Assembly (NCBI GenBank): GCA_903873705.1
Contig: CAIQPK010000059.1
Span: forward strand, 62,001-126,000
DNA: 64,000 nt
Source: an uncultured Acidobacteriota bacterium
GTDB lineage: Bacteria; Acidobacteriota; Terriglobia; Terriglobales; Acidobacteriaceae
Direction: 5' to 3'
Shown here: positions 39,009 to 49,522 of the stretch, piece after piece
How positions within the stretch are numbered: the first letter of the stretch is position 1
How the letters are laid out: every line of letters begins with the position of its first letter
Notes under the pieces: model-generated
What the model was told of the DNA's origin: nothing
What the model saw: the letters and a program-made list of their open reading frames with translations, nothing else
Database searches by the model: none
Position numbers and translations under genes: made by a program

Positions 39009-40406
39009 TCAGGCTTCTACGGTAGTGAAGTCGGGGACGTCTTTGAGGGTGCGGGCGAGGGGGAGCTCGACTACTACCGCCGCTCCGTGGGGGTGGATGT
39101 TCTGGGCGGAGATTTCGCCGCCGTGCTCGTGGGCTATGCCGAAGCTGACGGCGAGGCCGAGTCCCTGGCCTTCGCCGGGTTCGCGCGTGGTGTAGAAGGG
39201 GTCGAAGGCGCGGGCGGGGTCGAGGAAGCCGGCGCCGGTGTCGGCGACCGAGAGGCGGATGCTGTCTTCATGACAGGCGAGCGAGAGGCGGATGGCGCGG
39301 ACGTCGGCTTCGCGGTGGGGGTAGGCGGCGATGGCCTGGGTGGCGTTGCGGACCAGGTGCGCGAGCATCTCGGTGAGGTTTTCCTGCTGGCCGCGGATGA
39401 GGGCGGCGGAGCAGTGGTCGTCGATGCGGAGATCGAGGCGGATGCCCTGGCGGGTGAGTTCGGGACGCTGGGTTTCGGCGAAGGCGTGGAGCAGCGCGGC
39501 GAGGTTGAGCGTCTGGCTGGAGGGCGCGACGGGTCGCCAGAAACGCAGCAGGCGGTCGACGGTGTGCTTCATGCGGAGGGCCTGGGTGCGGATGGCTTCG
39601 GCGTCGGTGGCGACGCGGGGGTCGGATGCGGTGTCCGCTAGCAGCTCGGCGTAACCGAGGACGGCGGTGAGTGGGTTGTTGAGCTCGTGGGCGAGGCCCT
39701 TGGCGAGGTTGCCGAGGCCGGCCATTTTTTCGGCGCGGAGGAGGCGGTCGCCGACGTGGGCCATGTCGATGGCGCGGCCGAGCTTGCGGGCGAGGGCTTC
39801 GAGCGGGACGAGGTCCTGGCGGCCGGGGATGGCCTTTTCTGCGGCGGGTTGGGTGGCGGTGATGGAGGGCCAGACGACGAGCGCGCCGAGGAGGTCTGCG
39901 GTTTGCTGGTCGGCGGTGGACCAGAGGGGGAGGATGACGGCGGGGCGGGAGTGGTGACCGAGGGGAGGGAGGCCGGGGGAGTCGGCGGTGGAGAGCGCGA
40001 CGGGGTAGCTGGCGAAGCGCTCGGCGGAGCGGCCGGTGCGGCGGCGGTCGCGGGCGAAGCGGGCGACCCAGGCGTTGACGGCGTGCGCCATGAGGTCGTC
40101 GACGCCGGCGCTGCCAACGACGTTGAGGCGGCCTTCGGCGTCGGCGAGCAGCAAGGCGACCTGGCGGAAGTTGCTGTGCTGGGCGACGGTGGCGCAGACG
40201 CGCTTGGCGAGGTCTCTGGGGGACTGCCGGGGGGCGAGGGAGGGGTCGAGGCGGGCGTAGGCTTCGAGCTCGGTGCGCTGGGCGCGCTCGCGCTGCAGGT
40301 CAGCGGTGGCGGAGCGGCTGCGGCGGGAGATCCAGAGGGCGAGGGCCGCCATGAGGGCGGTCTGGGCTGTCCAGGCGGCCAGCATTACGGCGTTGAGTCG
40401 CGTCAT
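39009..40406 (-). CDS. Sensor histidine kinase
   Basis: GLGNLAKGLAHELNNPLTAVLGYAELL (H box); VADTGAGFLDPARAFDPFYTTREPGEGQGLGLAVSFGIAHEHGG. Confidence 0.92.
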   Translation of the reverse strand: MTRLNAVMLAAWTAQTALMAALALWISRRSRSATADLQRERAQRTELEAYARLDPSLAPRQSPRDLAKRVCATVAQHSNFRQVALLLADAEGRLNVVGSAGVDDLMAHAVNAWVARFARDRRRTGRSAERFASYPVALSTADSPGLPPLGHHSRPAVILPLWSTADQQTADLLGALVVWPSITATQPAAEKAIPGRQDLVPLEALARKLGRAIDMAHVGDRLLRAEKMAGLGNLAKGLAHELNNPLTAVLGYAELLADTASDPRVATDAEAIRTQALRMKHTVDRLLRFWRPVAPSSQTLNLAALLHAFAETQRPELTRQGIRLDLRIDDHCSAALIRGQQENLTEMLAHLVRNATQAIAAYPHREADVRAIRLSLACHEDSIRLSVADTGAGFLDPARAFDPFYTTREPGEGQGLGLAVSFGIAHEHGGEISAQNIHPHGAAVVVELPLARTLKDVPDFTTVEA

Positions 40407-40477
40407 GGCACAGAACCTTTCCTGCTAAATCGACGTCTATCTACATAAGCTGCTACTTACACAAGCGGTAAAGTGCG

Positions 40478-41428
40478 ATGCTTTTAGCCGATATGATGAA
40501 AAAAACTTGCGTTTCGCGGGCTGAAACAGCCGAAGTGGTTGGCCGCCGGTGGTTTGGCGGAGGATGCCTGGTTGCAGCCTGCACGGTCGCTCTGGGTTTA
40601 TCGGCAGGAACGGGAGCGGCATTCGCACAGAGCGCCGCGGAAGGTTTTGGGCCGTTGGAGACGGCGCCGCTGCCCGCGGGAGTGACGCAGGCACAGGTGA
40701 TTGAGCGGATGGGCAAACGCGAGGCGGAGTTTGCAGCGGCGCGGCAGAACTACACGTTCCGGCAGAGTGTGAAGGTGGATACGATCTCCGAGGACACGAA
40801 CCGCGTTGACGGTGAGTATCAGCAGGTGACGGATATTGTTTTCGGCAAGGACGGCAAGCGGGCGGAACACGTGGTGTTTGCGCCGCAGAATACGCTGGAG
40901 CGGGTGATCATGACGCCGGCGGATTTTGATGAAATCGTGAACCGGCTGCCGTTCATCCTGACCACCGAACAGCTGCCGGATTATGACCTGACCTACATTG
41001 GGCGGCAGAAGGTGGATGAGCTGGACACGTACGTTTTCGACGTGAAGCCGAAGACGATTGTGAAGGGCCATCACTACTTCCAGGGCAAGGTTTGGCTGGA
41101 TCAGCAGGACCTGGAGATTGTGGTCGTGAACGGGACGACCGTGCCGCAGGATACGCGGCGGGGGCATGAGGATTTGCAGCCTCCGTTTACGACTTACTAT
41201 CAGCAGATCGATGGGAAGTACTGGTTTCCGACCTACACGAAGGCTGAGGGGACGCTGCATTTTGCGGCGTCGAACGGGTCGCTTTCGCAGGATATTCATA
41301 TGCGTAACGTGGTGCGTTACACCGACTACAAGCTGTTCCATACGACGGTGACGATCCACTATGACGGCGAGGAGATTTCGAATACGCCGGATGACAAGGA
41401 CGACAAGAAGGCGGCGCCGAAGAAATGA
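40478..41428 (+). CDS. Hypothetical secreted protein (outer-membrane lipoprotein-sorting-like fold possible)
   Basis: GKVWLDQQDLEIVVVNGTTVPQDTRRGHEDLQPPFTTYYQQIDGKYWFPTYTKAEGTLHF. Confidence 0.6.
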   Translation: MLLADMMKKTCVSRAETAEVVGRRWFGGGCLVAACTVALGLSAGTGAAFAQSAAEGFGPLETAPLPAGVTQAQVIERMGKREAEFAAARQNYTFRQSVKVDTISEDTNRVDGEYQQVTDIVFGKDGKRAEHVVFAPQNTLERVIMTPADFDEIVNRLPFILTTEQLPDYDLTYIGRQKVDELDTYVFDVKPKTIVKGHHYFQGKVWLDQQDLEIVVVNGTTVPQDTRRGHEDLQPPFTTYYQQIDGKYWFPTYTKAEGTLHFAASNGSLSQDIHMRNVVRYTDYKLFHTTVTIHYDGEEISNTPDDKDDKKAAPKK

Positions 41429-42090
41429 AGGGGCTGGCGTGGGTGTTGGTCGCAGGGGCGTTGACGGCCAGCGCGCAGGTGCAGGTACTGCGTCCGTATG
41501 CGAGCTGCCGATTTGACGATGGCCTGGTGGTGGCAGAGAAGTCGGCGTTGCCCGCCGATGTGGCGGGACGGGCGGTGATGACCATCGCCGGGCCCCGGCA
41601 GGTGCCGATCGAACGCGGCGAACTGGTGACGTGGACGTATCCGGAGGGTGGGCCGTTTGCGACGCTGCGGGTGGAGCAGTTGCCGGCGGAAAGCTACGAG
41701 CAGGGCAAGGCTAACCTGGTGGGCGACTTCGATCACCTGCTGGCGAGTGGGAATGAGGGTGCTCGGAATATGGCGTATGCGCTGCATCCGATGCTGAACG
41801 GGTTTGAGGTGCATGGGCTCGACCGGACAAAAATTGACGGGAAGAACCTGGGGATTTATCTGCTGATCGATGACGCGAAGCGGGTGGTGACGACGGTCTA
41901 CTTTTTGAACCAGGGGCCGGAGCGGCGGAAGTTTGCGACGATCGAGGAGTATGGGGCGCTGCGGGAGCATTTTTTGAATGCTTATACGAATTGCGTGCAT
42001 GCGCCGGTGGTGTCGAAGGCTGCTGTGGCGCCGACAAAGAAGGCGGCTCCGGCTAAGAAGAAGACGGCGGCAAAGAAGAAGAAGCGCTGA
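41425..42090 (+). CDS. Hypothetical secreted protein with Lys/Ala-rich C-terminal tail
   Basis: ATGA overlap with upstream gene; tail APTKKAAPAKKKTAAKKKKR. Confidence 0.65.
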   Translation: MKGLAWVLVAGALTASAQVQVLRPYASCRFDDGLVVAEKSALPADVAGRAVMTIAGPRQVPIERGELVTWTYPEGGPFATLRVEQLPAESYEQGKANLVGDFDHLLASGNEGARNMAYALHPMLNGFEVHGLDRTKIDGKNLGIYLLIDDAKRVVTTVYFLNQGPERRKFATIEEYGALREHFLNAYTNCVHAPVVSKAAVAPTKKAAPAKKKTAAKKKKR

Positions 42091-42126
42091 CGGGCATCCG
42101 CGGAGCTTCATGCCGCGGTGGAATGC

Positions 42127-42166
42127 GGGGATCTCTCCACCGCGCTGCGCTTCGGTCGAGATGACG
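42127..42166 (-). repeat. Head-like dispersed repeat fragment, 3' of the HNH gene
   Basis: Minus strand CGTCATCTCGACCGAAGCGCAGCGCGGTGGAGAGATCCCC; resembles heads at 19363 and 36221 but diverged. Confidence 0.45.
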
Positions 42167-42234
42167 CCGTGGATGGTTTGAAGCAGTGAGGGAGCACGCG
42201 GCGGTTTCAGACGGCGGCGGCTTCATGCGACGGT

Positions 42235-42903
42235 TCAGGCGGCGGCTTCGTTTTCGAAGTAGAGGTACTTGCGCCAGTTGGCGTCGGCGGAGCCGATCAT
42301 GCGCATGATGTGGCGGCTGGTGTGGAGCGAGAAGGGGCGGGGCTCGCGGAGCAGGCGCATTTCGGTGAGTTCGTGGAGCATCTGGTTGCCCTTGCGGCGG
42401 TTGCAGTCTTTGCAGCAGGCGACGAGGTTTTCCCAGCTGGAGGCGCCGCCGCGGGAGCGCGGGATGACGTGGTCGAGCGTGAGCTCGGCGGCGGTGAGCA
42501 CGACCTGGCAGTACTGGCAGGTGTTGCGGTCGCGGAGCAGGATGTTTTTGCGCGAGAGGGCGCGGGTCTGGTGGGGGATGCGGCGGTACTCGAGCAGGCG
42601 GATAACCGACGGCATCTGCACGTTCATGCGGTGCGAGTGCAGGATGCTTCCCTGCTCTTCTTCGGTGCGCGCAACTCCCTTGAGCACCAGCACGAGGGCG
42701 CGGCGGGCGCCGCAGATGTTGATGGGCTCGTAGCTCGCGTTGAGGACGAGGACTGGCGTCTGCATGGCGGGCTGGCGGAAAACGCCCATGCGAATGTCGA
42801 TGGCCTCGGCGCGTGCGGTGCCGGGCACGGGGTGGGTGGTGTGGTGCCGGTTGCCTGCTTTGCCGCTTCTCGCCTTACCCGTGCGCATCTTGCCTGACTG
42901 CAT
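42235..42903 (-). CDS. HNH endonuclease family protein
   Basis: [71 protein letters not shown]. Confidence 0.88.
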   Translation of the reverse strand: MQSGKMRTGKARSGKAGNRHHTTHPVPGTARAEAIDIRMGVFRQPAMQTPVLVLNASYEPINICGARRALVLVLKGVARTEEEQGSILHSHRMNVQMPSVIRLLEYRRIPHQTRALSRKNILLRDRNTCQYCQVVLTAAELTLDHVIPRSRGGASSWENLVACCKDCNRRKGNQMLHELTEMRLLREPRPFSLHTSRHIMRMIGSADANWRKYLYFENEAAA

Positions 42904-42940
42904 TGGTGCCCTCCGGTTCAAGTGATGAATCGAAAAAAGT

Positions 42941-43918
42941 TCAACTGCTCTGCACAAAGCCGATCTGCCGATTGCTGTCTGGCTGCAGGACTGCATCCCA
43001 CATGGCCACGCCGCTGTTGGGCTGGGTGGCGGAGAATTTTTCTGCCTGGGCGCGGGCCAGGGTGGCGACCCAGACCTTCGCTGCGCCGGCGCGGATGAGC
43101 ACACGGGCGCACTCGCGGGCGGTGGCTCCGGTGGTCATGATGTCGTCGATCAGCAGGACCTCGCGGTCGGCCATGGCGGCCGGGTCTGCGACGCGGAAGG
43201 CACCGCGCAGGTTGCGGCGGCGCTGGCCGGGGTTGAGGGCGAATTGGGCGTCGGTGTCCTTCACGCGGCTGAGGGCCGCGTGCGCGGCAGTGAGCTTCCA
43301 CGCCGGCGCGCGTTGGGTAAGCTTCGCGATGGCAGCGTCGGCGAGGATGACCGATTGATTGAAACCGCGGCGGCGTTCGCGGGAGGCGAAGAGCGGAACG
43401 GCGATCACGGTGAGATCAGTGGACGCGACGGGCGCGAGCTGCAGTATGGTTTCCGCCAGCCAGTCGCCGAGCTGGGCGTTGGCGAGCGCGTGGACACCGC
43501 TGTACTTGAAGAGGTGGATCATGCCGCGGAGTTCGTCTTCGTACGCCGAGTAAGCCACGGCACGGGTAAAGGCCGGCGGCGCGAGGCGGCACATGGTGCA
43601 GGTCTCTGAACCAAGCGCGGCGGCAAAGCGGGCGGATTCGATGCCCATGGCTTCACCGCAAATGTTGCAAAGCGCATCGTGCTGCGGCCCCACCCGCTCC
43701 ACGCACGTGCTACATACCGGCGTTGAACTCCACGCCGTCATAGGGCAACCGCAGAGGCTGCAGTCGTCCGGAAAAACTGTGGTTACTGCGTCATTGAGGA
43801 AGCTGCCCGCGCAACTTCGGAGCACGCGCGTAACGGCGCGCCAACCATTTGCCCTGCCTGACCTTGCGCCAGGTGGGGCACCGGGGGGAGAACCCGAACC
43901 GAATTGGACAACCTTCAT
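42941..43918 (-). CDS. ComF family protein / phosphoribosyltransferase
   Basis: [22 protein letters not shown] zinc motif; [27 protein letters not shown] loop. Confidence 0.88.
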   Translation of the reverse strand: MKVVQFGSGSPPGAPPGARSGRANGWRAVTRVLRSCAGSFLNDAVTTVFPDDCSLCGCPMTAWSSTPVCSTCVERVGPQHDALCNICGEAMGIESARFAAALGSETCTMCRLAPPAFTRAVAYSAYEDELRGMIHLFKYSGVHALANAQLGDWLAETILQLAPVASTDLTVIAVPLFASRERRRGFNQSVILADAAIAKLTQRAPAWKLTAAHAALSRVKDTDAQFALNPGQRRRNLRGAFRVADPAAMADREVLLIDDIMTTGATARECARVLIRAGAAKVWVATLARAQAEKFSATQPNSGVAMWDAVLQPDSNRQIGFVQSS

Positions 43919-44112
43919 GCTTTCGCTGAAGACGGACCTCATCCGCGGCACTGCAAAAGAAGCTCCAGCTGTGCCGATGGGGGCAGTATATGCCAAGTGT
44001 TGTCTTTTTTGCTACTCCCTGCGGAACGGAGCGGGCGGTATCAGGCTTGGTGCAAATGAGTAGGCAGGAACGGTAAGGCGTGAAAGCATGAACGGAGAGC
44101 GGGCGCTCACCC

Positions 44113-44535
44113 ATGAGAACGCATAAGAAAAACCATCTCGCGTTGAAGATTGCGAAGCTCCCCAATGCCAAGCCGGAGCGCGAGCCGCAGCCGTGGGTGG
44201 GTGCGGTAACGCTGTTTGCGATCGTGACCGCGGCGGCGATTGCTGCGCTGTGCGTGCAGGCGGCGCTGAATGCGACCATCGACCTTGAGCCTCCGACCCT
44301 CTACGACATCTTCTTCGTGCTGGGGTTCTTCGGCATGACGGCAGGTGGGTTGGTGGAAAGCAACGGCCATGGGCCGACGTATCACCGCCTGCATCAGCCG
44401 GGGCAGATCACCTGTGTGCTGGTGAATGCGGTGATGTACTGCGGGCTGCTGGTGGTATGGATGATGTATCACGGCGACGAGCGGATGGAGCAGAAGGCCA
44501 TCAAGAAGCACCGGAAGTATCACGACCTGGAGTAA
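44113..44535 (+). CDS. Hypothetical membrane protein
   Basis: 140 aa with about three TM segments. Confidence 0.6.
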   Translation: MRTHKKNHLALKIAKLPNAKPEREPQPWVGAVTLFAIVTAAAIAALCVQAALNATIDLEPPTLYDIFFVLGFFGMTAGGLVESNGHGPTYHRLHQPGQITCVLVNAVMYCGLLVVWMMYHGDERMEQKAIKKHRKYHDLE

Positions 44536-44571
44536 GGCCGCGCGGCGCGCCTGTTACACTCGCCAGTCGAG

Positions 44572-45732
44572 ATGAAAACCATGACACCACTGACCCAGCT
44601 TTCCCCCGATGAACTGCTGTTTCGCGATACGGTGCGGAGTTTTGCGCGCGAGGAAATTGCGCCGCTGGTGCGCGCGATGGACGAGGCGCAGAAGTTTGAA
44701 CCGAAGCTGCTGCGGAAGCTGTTTGGGCTGGGGCTGATGGGCGTGCAGGTGCCGGAGGAGTTCGGCGGCGCGGCGGGAACGCTGTTTGAGGCCGTGCTGG
44801 CGGTGGAAGAGATTTCAGCGGTCGATCCGGCGGTGGGCGTGCTGGTGGATGTGCAGAACACGCTGGTGATTTCCGCGCTGATGAAGTGGGCCAACGCCGA
44901 GCAGAAGGCGAAGTACCTGCCGCAGCTGGCGACGACGATGGTGGGAGCGTATGCGCTGTCGGAGGCGGGGTCTGGGTCGGATGCGTTTGCGCTGCAGTGC
45001 CGCGCGCTGCGGCAGGGCAATGGCGATTACGTGCTGAACGGACAGAAGCTGTGGATCACCAATGGCGGGGAGGCGGGGCTGTTCCTGGTGTTTGCGACGC
45101 TCGATCCCTCGGCCGGCTACAAGGGGATTACGTGCTTCCTGGTGGAGAGAGAGACGCCGGGATTTTCGGTGGGGCGCAAAGAGGACAAGCTGGGGATCAG
45201 AGCGAGCAGCACATGCGAACTGATTCTGACGGACTGCCGGTTGCCCGCGAGTGCGGTCATGGGCGAGCCGGGCAAGGGGTACAAGGTGGCGATTGAGACG
45301 CTGAACGAGGGGCGCATCGGGATTGGCGCGCAGATGCTGGGACTGGCGGCTGGGGCGTGGCGTCATGCGGCTCGGTACGCGCGCGAACGTAAACAGTTCG
45401 GCAAGCCGCTGGCGGAGTTCCAGGCGATGCAGTTTCAGCTGGCGCGGATGGCGATGGAGGTGGAGGCGGCTCGACTGATGGTTTACAACGCCGCGCGGTT
45501 GAAGGATGCGGGCGTGGAGTACCTGAAGGAAGCGGCGATGGCGAAGCTGTTCGCCAGCGAGGTCGCCGAGCGTACAGCCTCGCTGGCCGTGGAAGTTTTC
45601 GGCGGAGCGGGTTTCGTGAAGGATTACCCCGTCGAAAAGCTTTACCGGGATGCGAAGATCGGCAAGATCTACGAGGGCACCAGCTTTATGCAGCTGGCGA
45701 CGATCGCAAAGCTGACCATCCCCGGAGCGTGA
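44572..45732 (+). CDS. Acyl-CoA dehydrogenase
   Basis: ALSEAGSGSDAFALQCRA; KLWITNGGEAGLFLVFA; KLGIRASSTCELILTDCRLP; EVFGGAGFVKDYPVEKLYRDAKIGKIYEGTSFMQL. Confidence 0.93.
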   Translation: MKTMTPLTQLSPDELLFRDTVRSFAREEIAPLVRAMDEAQKFEPKLLRKLFGLGLMGVQVPEEFGGAAGTLFEAVLAVEEISAVDPAVGVLVDVQNTLVISALMKWANAEQKAKYLPQLATTMVGAYALSEAGSGSDAFALQCRALRQGNGDYVLNGQKLWITNGGEAGLFLVFATLDPSAGYKGITCFLVERETPGFSVGRKEDKLGIRASSTCELILTDCRLPASAVMGEPGKGYKVAIETLNEGRIGIGAQMLGLAAGAWRHAARYARERKQFGKPLAEFQAMQFQLARMAMEVEAARLMVYNAARLKDAGVEYLKEAAMAKLFASEVAERTASLAVEVFGGAGFVKDYPVEKLYRDAKIGKIYEGTSFMQLATIAKLTIPGA

Positions 45733-45738
45733 GCTCGG

Positions 45739-45942
45739 CTATTGGATTGGCTTTACGTGCTCAGCCTGCGGTTTACCGCCCGGACCGGTAGCTATTTCAA
45801 ACTCCACCGGCATTTCTTCCTTGAGCGATTTGTAGCCATCGCTTTCAATTGCGCTGTAATGGACAAAAACGTCCGGCCCGCCCTCGTAAGTAATGAATCC
45901 GTAACCCTTCGCGTTGTTGAACCAAGCTACTTTGCCTGTCAT
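45739..45942 (-). CDS. Cold-shock domain protein
   Basis: [32 protein letters not shown]. Confidence 0.95.
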   Translation of the reverse strand: MTGKVAWFNNAKGYGFITYEGGPDVFVHYSAIESDGYKSLKEEMPVEFEIATGPGGKPQAEHVKPIQ

Positions 45943-46039
45943 TTGTGCTATGCCGTCCTTTTTGTACCTTGGGGAGTAGGATGCTCAACGCTGGCGGCGT
46001 GACCGGACGGCCTGGGGCGGATTCGCACTAAACGCAGGG

Positions 46040-47035
46040 TTGCGCGGCGGGTTGCTTGGCGGGCGCGTTATCCTTATAAAAGTGCCTGTCACCGCTACAT
46101 CTCCGGCGATCCACCCGCGGACGCGCAGTACGCTGCTGACGGACTACGCGACGCTGTTCAAGTTGAACGTGTCGACGATGGTGGTGATTACGGCGGGTGC
46201 GGGCTTCTACCTGGGGTCGTTGCGGTCGGGGATCAGCCCGTTCCACGTCGGGCTGATTGAGGCGCTGGGCGGGATTGCCGTGGTGACGGCGGGATCGTCT
46301 GCGCTGAACCAGGCGCTGGAACGGACCAGTGACAGCCGGATGCCGCGGACAGCGAGGCGGCCGATGGCACAGCGGCGGATTTCGCTGGCGCATGGGTTGA
46401 TTGTGGGATTCCTGGGGGTGTTCCTGGGGTCGCTGTACCTGGCTTACGCAACAAACTTGCTTACGGGCATGTTGACGCTGCTGACGGCGGTGGGGTATGT
46501 CGCGATCTATACGCCGCTGAAGCGGTTTAGCACGCTCAACACTTTTATCGGGGCATTCCCCGGAGCGCTGCCGCCGCTGATTGGATGGACTGCGGCGCGG
46601 GGCGTGATTGAGTGGCCGGGCGTGGCGCTGTTTGCGATTTTGTTTGTGTGGCAGTTTCCGCACTTTATGGCGATTGGGTGGATGTATCGCGAGGATTATG
46701 CGCAGGGTGGCATCCGCGTGACCGCGACCCAGGCCGATGTGCGCGATGCGGCGCGGTCGGCGGTGATACAGGCGTTGTTTTACGCGGTGTTGATGCTCCC
46801 GGTGAGCTTGTGGCTGACGTTTCTGCACACCACGGGATGGCCGTATGCGGTGGCGGCGACGCTGCTGGGCGGCTGGTATCTGTATGCGACGGTGAAGTTC
46901 GCCGCGATTCTGCGCGATCCGCTGGCGGTCGGCAACCGCGATGTGGCGCGTTATCTATTGAAGGTGTCAGTGATTTATTTGCCGCTGCTGATGGCGGCGA
47001 TGATTTTGAACGCGCAGGGAAGGCTGCTTTTCTAA
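46040..47035 (+). CDS. ctaB: Protoheme IX farnesyltransferase (heme O synthase)
   Basis: LFKLNVSTMVVITAGAGFYLG; ALNQALERTSDSRMPRTARRPMAQRRIS; YTPLKRFSTLNTFIGAFPGALPPLIGW; true start may be slightly downstream. Confidence 0.92.
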   Translation: MRGGLLGGRVILIKVPVTATSPAIHPRTRSTLLTDYATLFKLNVSTMVVITAGAGFYLGSLRSGISPFHVGLIEALGGIAVVTAGSSALNQALERTSDSRMPRTARRPMAQRRISLAHGLIVGFLGVFLGSLYLAYATNLLTGMLTLLTAVGYVAIYTPLKRFSTLNTFIGAFPGALPPLIGWTAARGVIEWPGVALFAILFVWQFPHFMAIGWMYREDYAQGGIRVTATQADVRDAARSAVIQALFYAVLMLPVSLWLTFLHTTGWPYAVAATLLGGWYLYATVKFAAILRDPLAVGNRDVARYLLKVSVIYLPLLMAAMILNAQGRLLF

Positions 47036-47036
47036 T

Positions 47037-47603
47037 ATGGCAACGATTCAAATACAGCGGTCTCAGGCTCGGACACCGGCTTCGGTGATCGCCGGCATTA
47101 TTGCGGTGAGTGTGGTGGCGAGCTTGTTTATCTGCTGGCTGGTTTATGTTCATAAGCCGACCGAGGTGGGCAACAGCGCTTTCAACTTCCTGCCAGGGTT
47201 GAATGCCGTGCTGAATGCCTGCTCTGCGGTGGCGCTGGTGGTGGGCTTCAAATTCATTCGCTCGGGGCGGATCGACAAGCATCGGAATGCCATGTTCGGG
47301 GCGTTCCTTTTCTCGTCGGCGTTCCTGGTGAGCTACCTGGCGACGTACTTTCTGTACGGCGAGACGCACCTGCCCATCGCGCACAGCGGGCTGCTCTGGT
47401 ACACGTACGCGATCGTGCTTTTTGCGACGCATATTCCGCTGGCGATCCTGGCGCTGCCGATGATCCTGATCACGTTCTTCCTTTCGCTGACGGGGCGATT
47501 TCCTGAGCATAAGAAGATCGCGCGATGGACGTTTCCGATCTGGCTGTATGTTTCGGTGAGCGGCGTGTTTGTCTACTTCATCCAAGCCGTCGTGCACAAA
47601 TAA
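47037..47603 (+). CDS. DUF420 membrane protein (CtaM-like)
   Basis: NFLPGLNAVLNACSAVALVVGFKFIRSGRIDKHRNAMFGAFLFSSAFLVSYL; follows ctaB. Confidence 0.85.
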   Translation: MATIQIQRSQARTPASVIAGIIAVSVVASLFICWLVYVHKPTEVGNSAFNFLPGLNAVLNACSAVALVVGFKFIRSGRIDKHRNAMFGAFLFSSAFLVSYLATYFLYGETHLPIAHSGLLWYTYAIVLFATHIPLAILALPMILITFFLSLTGRFPEHKKIARWTFPIWLYVSVSGVFVYFIQAVVHK

Positions 47604-47827
47604 TGCACGACGATACCCGCAAATTGCTGAAGACTGGCACCGGCATCTTCCTTACGGGAGCGGTGTCGGCGGCGTTGATGCTGACCGTTTTTGGCGGCGT
47701 AACCAAGCAAGGGCCGCATACCAACATGGGCTGGCTGGCGCTGATGGTGGCCATGGGATGCCTGCCGACGGGAACGCTGACCCTGCTGCTGGGGCTCTCC
47801 AAGCTGGTTGGGGAACGTCGAAGATAA
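47603..47827 (+). CDS. Hypothetical small membrane protein
   Basis: MHDDTRKLLKTGTGIFLTGAVSAALMLTVFG...; start overlaps DUF420 stop. Confidence 0.6.
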   Translation: MHDDTRKLLKTGTGIFLTGAVSAALMLTVFGGVTKQGPHTNMGWLALMVAMGCLPTGTLTLLLGLSKLVGERRR

Positions 47828-47894
47828 GGGCTGCGGGACGGTCTGTCCTATGCAGCTTAAACCCTGTTATTCTCACCATCACACGGAGAGCATC

Positions 47895-48365
47895 ATGGCT
47901 AAAGGTGTAAATAAAGTTTTCCTGCTGGGCAATGTGGGCAAGGACCCCGAAATTCGTACGACCGCAGGCGGCATGACCGTCGCCAGCTTTTCACTCGCCA
48001 CGGCAGACCGGCAGAAGGACGCGCAGGGCAACTGGGCCGACAAGACCGAGTGGCACAACCTGGTGTGCTTCCAGCGGACGGCGGAGATCGTTCGCGATTA
48101 TGTGAAGAAAGGCTCGCAGATCTTTGTCGAAGGCAAGATCCAGACGCGCAGCTGGGACGACAAGACCTCGGGCGAGAAGAAGTACAAGACGGAAATTCTC
48201 GTCAACGAGCTGTCGCTGCTGGGTGGGCGCGGCGAAGGCGGCGGCGAACGCTCATCGGGCGGTTACAGCAAGAGCAACACGGCGTCGTATGGCGGCGGGT
48301 CGGCGGCTGCGTCATCGCCGGATTACGCTGACCAGGGCATCACCGACGAAGATATCCCGTTCTAA
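47895..48365 (+). CDS. ssb: Single-stranded DNA-binding protein
   Basis: MAKGVNKVFLLGNVGKDPEIRTTAGGMTVASFSLAT; acidic tip DEDIPF. Confidence 0.95.
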   Translation: MAKGVNKVFLLGNVGKDPEIRTTAGGMTVASFSLATADRQKDAQGNWADKTEWHNLVCFQRTAEIVRDYVKKGSQIFVEGKIQTRSWDDKTSGEKKYKTEILVNELSLLGGRGEGGGERSSGGYSKSNTASYGGGSAAASSPDYADQGITDEDIPF

Positions 48366-48401
48366 ATTCCCCATTCGGGCTTTCGGAGACCCGATCAGCA
48401 A

Positions 48402-49346
48402 GTGCGTATGCGTTGCGTTGTTTTAGCTTTCGTTGGATTACTGGCCGCTCCTGCCCTGATGGCGCAGCGGCACAGCGAACGCTCATCTCCGCCGACCGCG
48501 CAGTTTGTGGCCCCGCCGGCGCCGATTGTTGCGGTGAGCTCGGGGATGGGTGCGATCCAGTTTGTGGCGGTGAACTTTGGCGTTCCGGCGCCACAGGCGC
48601 TGACACGACAGCTGCGCTTCGACGATGAGCGCACGCGGTCTGCGGCGCTCTCGGCGATTGGCGCGCCGGGGCAGTATCTGCAGCATGGACATGTGCCGAT
48701 GCCTCGGGCTATCGACCTGCAGCTGGCGGCGATCGGCACGACCGATGAGATGGACGCGTTGTTGACTGTGGAGCTGGACCAGCACCTGGTGACCGCGGTG
48801 CTGGTGCCGGTGGATGGCAACTGGAAGCGCATAGCGACGCTGATTTATGCCGTCCCCTTTGAGGAGGGCACGGCGTCGCCGACGGCGTGGATCCGGACGG
48901 AGCGGTCGCTGGTGCAGAAGGACCGCTATCGGGCGGTGTTTCGCGCGACGACGGGAGCGCCGAACGGCAGCTTTACGGAGAACGAAGCGCAGCTGCGCAT
49001 CTTTGGCGGTAAAGCGGTGGTCACGATGAGTTTTGAATCCGCGGAGCGCGAGTGCAGCCTGCCGCCGACGCCCGCGCCCACCAAGGCCGCCGCGAAGGCC
49101 AACGCGCAGAAATATGGCTGCGACGTTACGGAGCGTTGGTTCCAGGTGATGCCCGGCGACCTGCGCCATTACGAGCTGGTGACGGGCAGCGGACACATTA
49201 CCGTCCGCGAGGCCGAAGATCCGCTGGAACACACGCAGCCGATGATGCTCTCGCACCTTAGGAATTTTTCGTGCCAGCCGTTTGCCTACTCCGAGGCGAG
49301 CCAGCACTTCGAGCCTACGGCGGCGGATGGTCCCTGTAGAAAGTAA
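48402..49346 (+). CDS. Hypothetical secreted protein
   Basis: 314 aa with N-terminal signal peptide LLAAPALMA. Confidence 0.6.
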   Translation: MRMRCVVLAFVGLLAAPALMAQRHSERSSPPTAQFVAPPAPIVAVSSGMGAIQFVAVNFGVPAPQALTRQLRFDDERTRSAALSAIGAPGQYLQHGHVPMPRAIDLQLAAIGTTDEMDALLTVELDQHLVTAVLVPVDGNWKRIATLIYAVPFEEGTASPTAWIRTERSLVQKDRYRAVFRATTGAPNGSFTENEAQLRIFGGKAVVTMSFESAERECSLPPTPAPTKAAAKANAQKYGCDVTERWFQVMPGDLRHYELVTGSGHITVREAEDPLEHTQPMMLSHLRNFSCQPFAYSEASQHFEPTAADGPCRK

Positions 49347-49522
49347 ATCAGGCGAGCAGAGCATTTTCCTGTTGATGGGGGTTCCCAGGGAAGTCGTTCA
49401 ATGGCCTTTTCCGTGGGAGAAAACGCCCATGCAACCCTCAGCCCTGGCTTAAACCCACAGGAAAAGTGCTCAATCGAACGGGGTCGGCATCTTCCTGAGC
49501 GCGGGGTCCGTCCAAGAAGACG

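Noticed and set aside
42235-42903. HNH protein as part of a mobile intron or defence system
   Set aside because: Stand-alone HNH of the common chromosomal McrA-like type beside ComF; no intron, phage or restriction partner nearby.
43840-43900. AGGTGGGGCACCGGGG as a third copy of the GGGTGCCCCAT palindrome
   Set aside because: No matching second arm or stem; lies at the start of the ComF coding sequence and looks coincidental.
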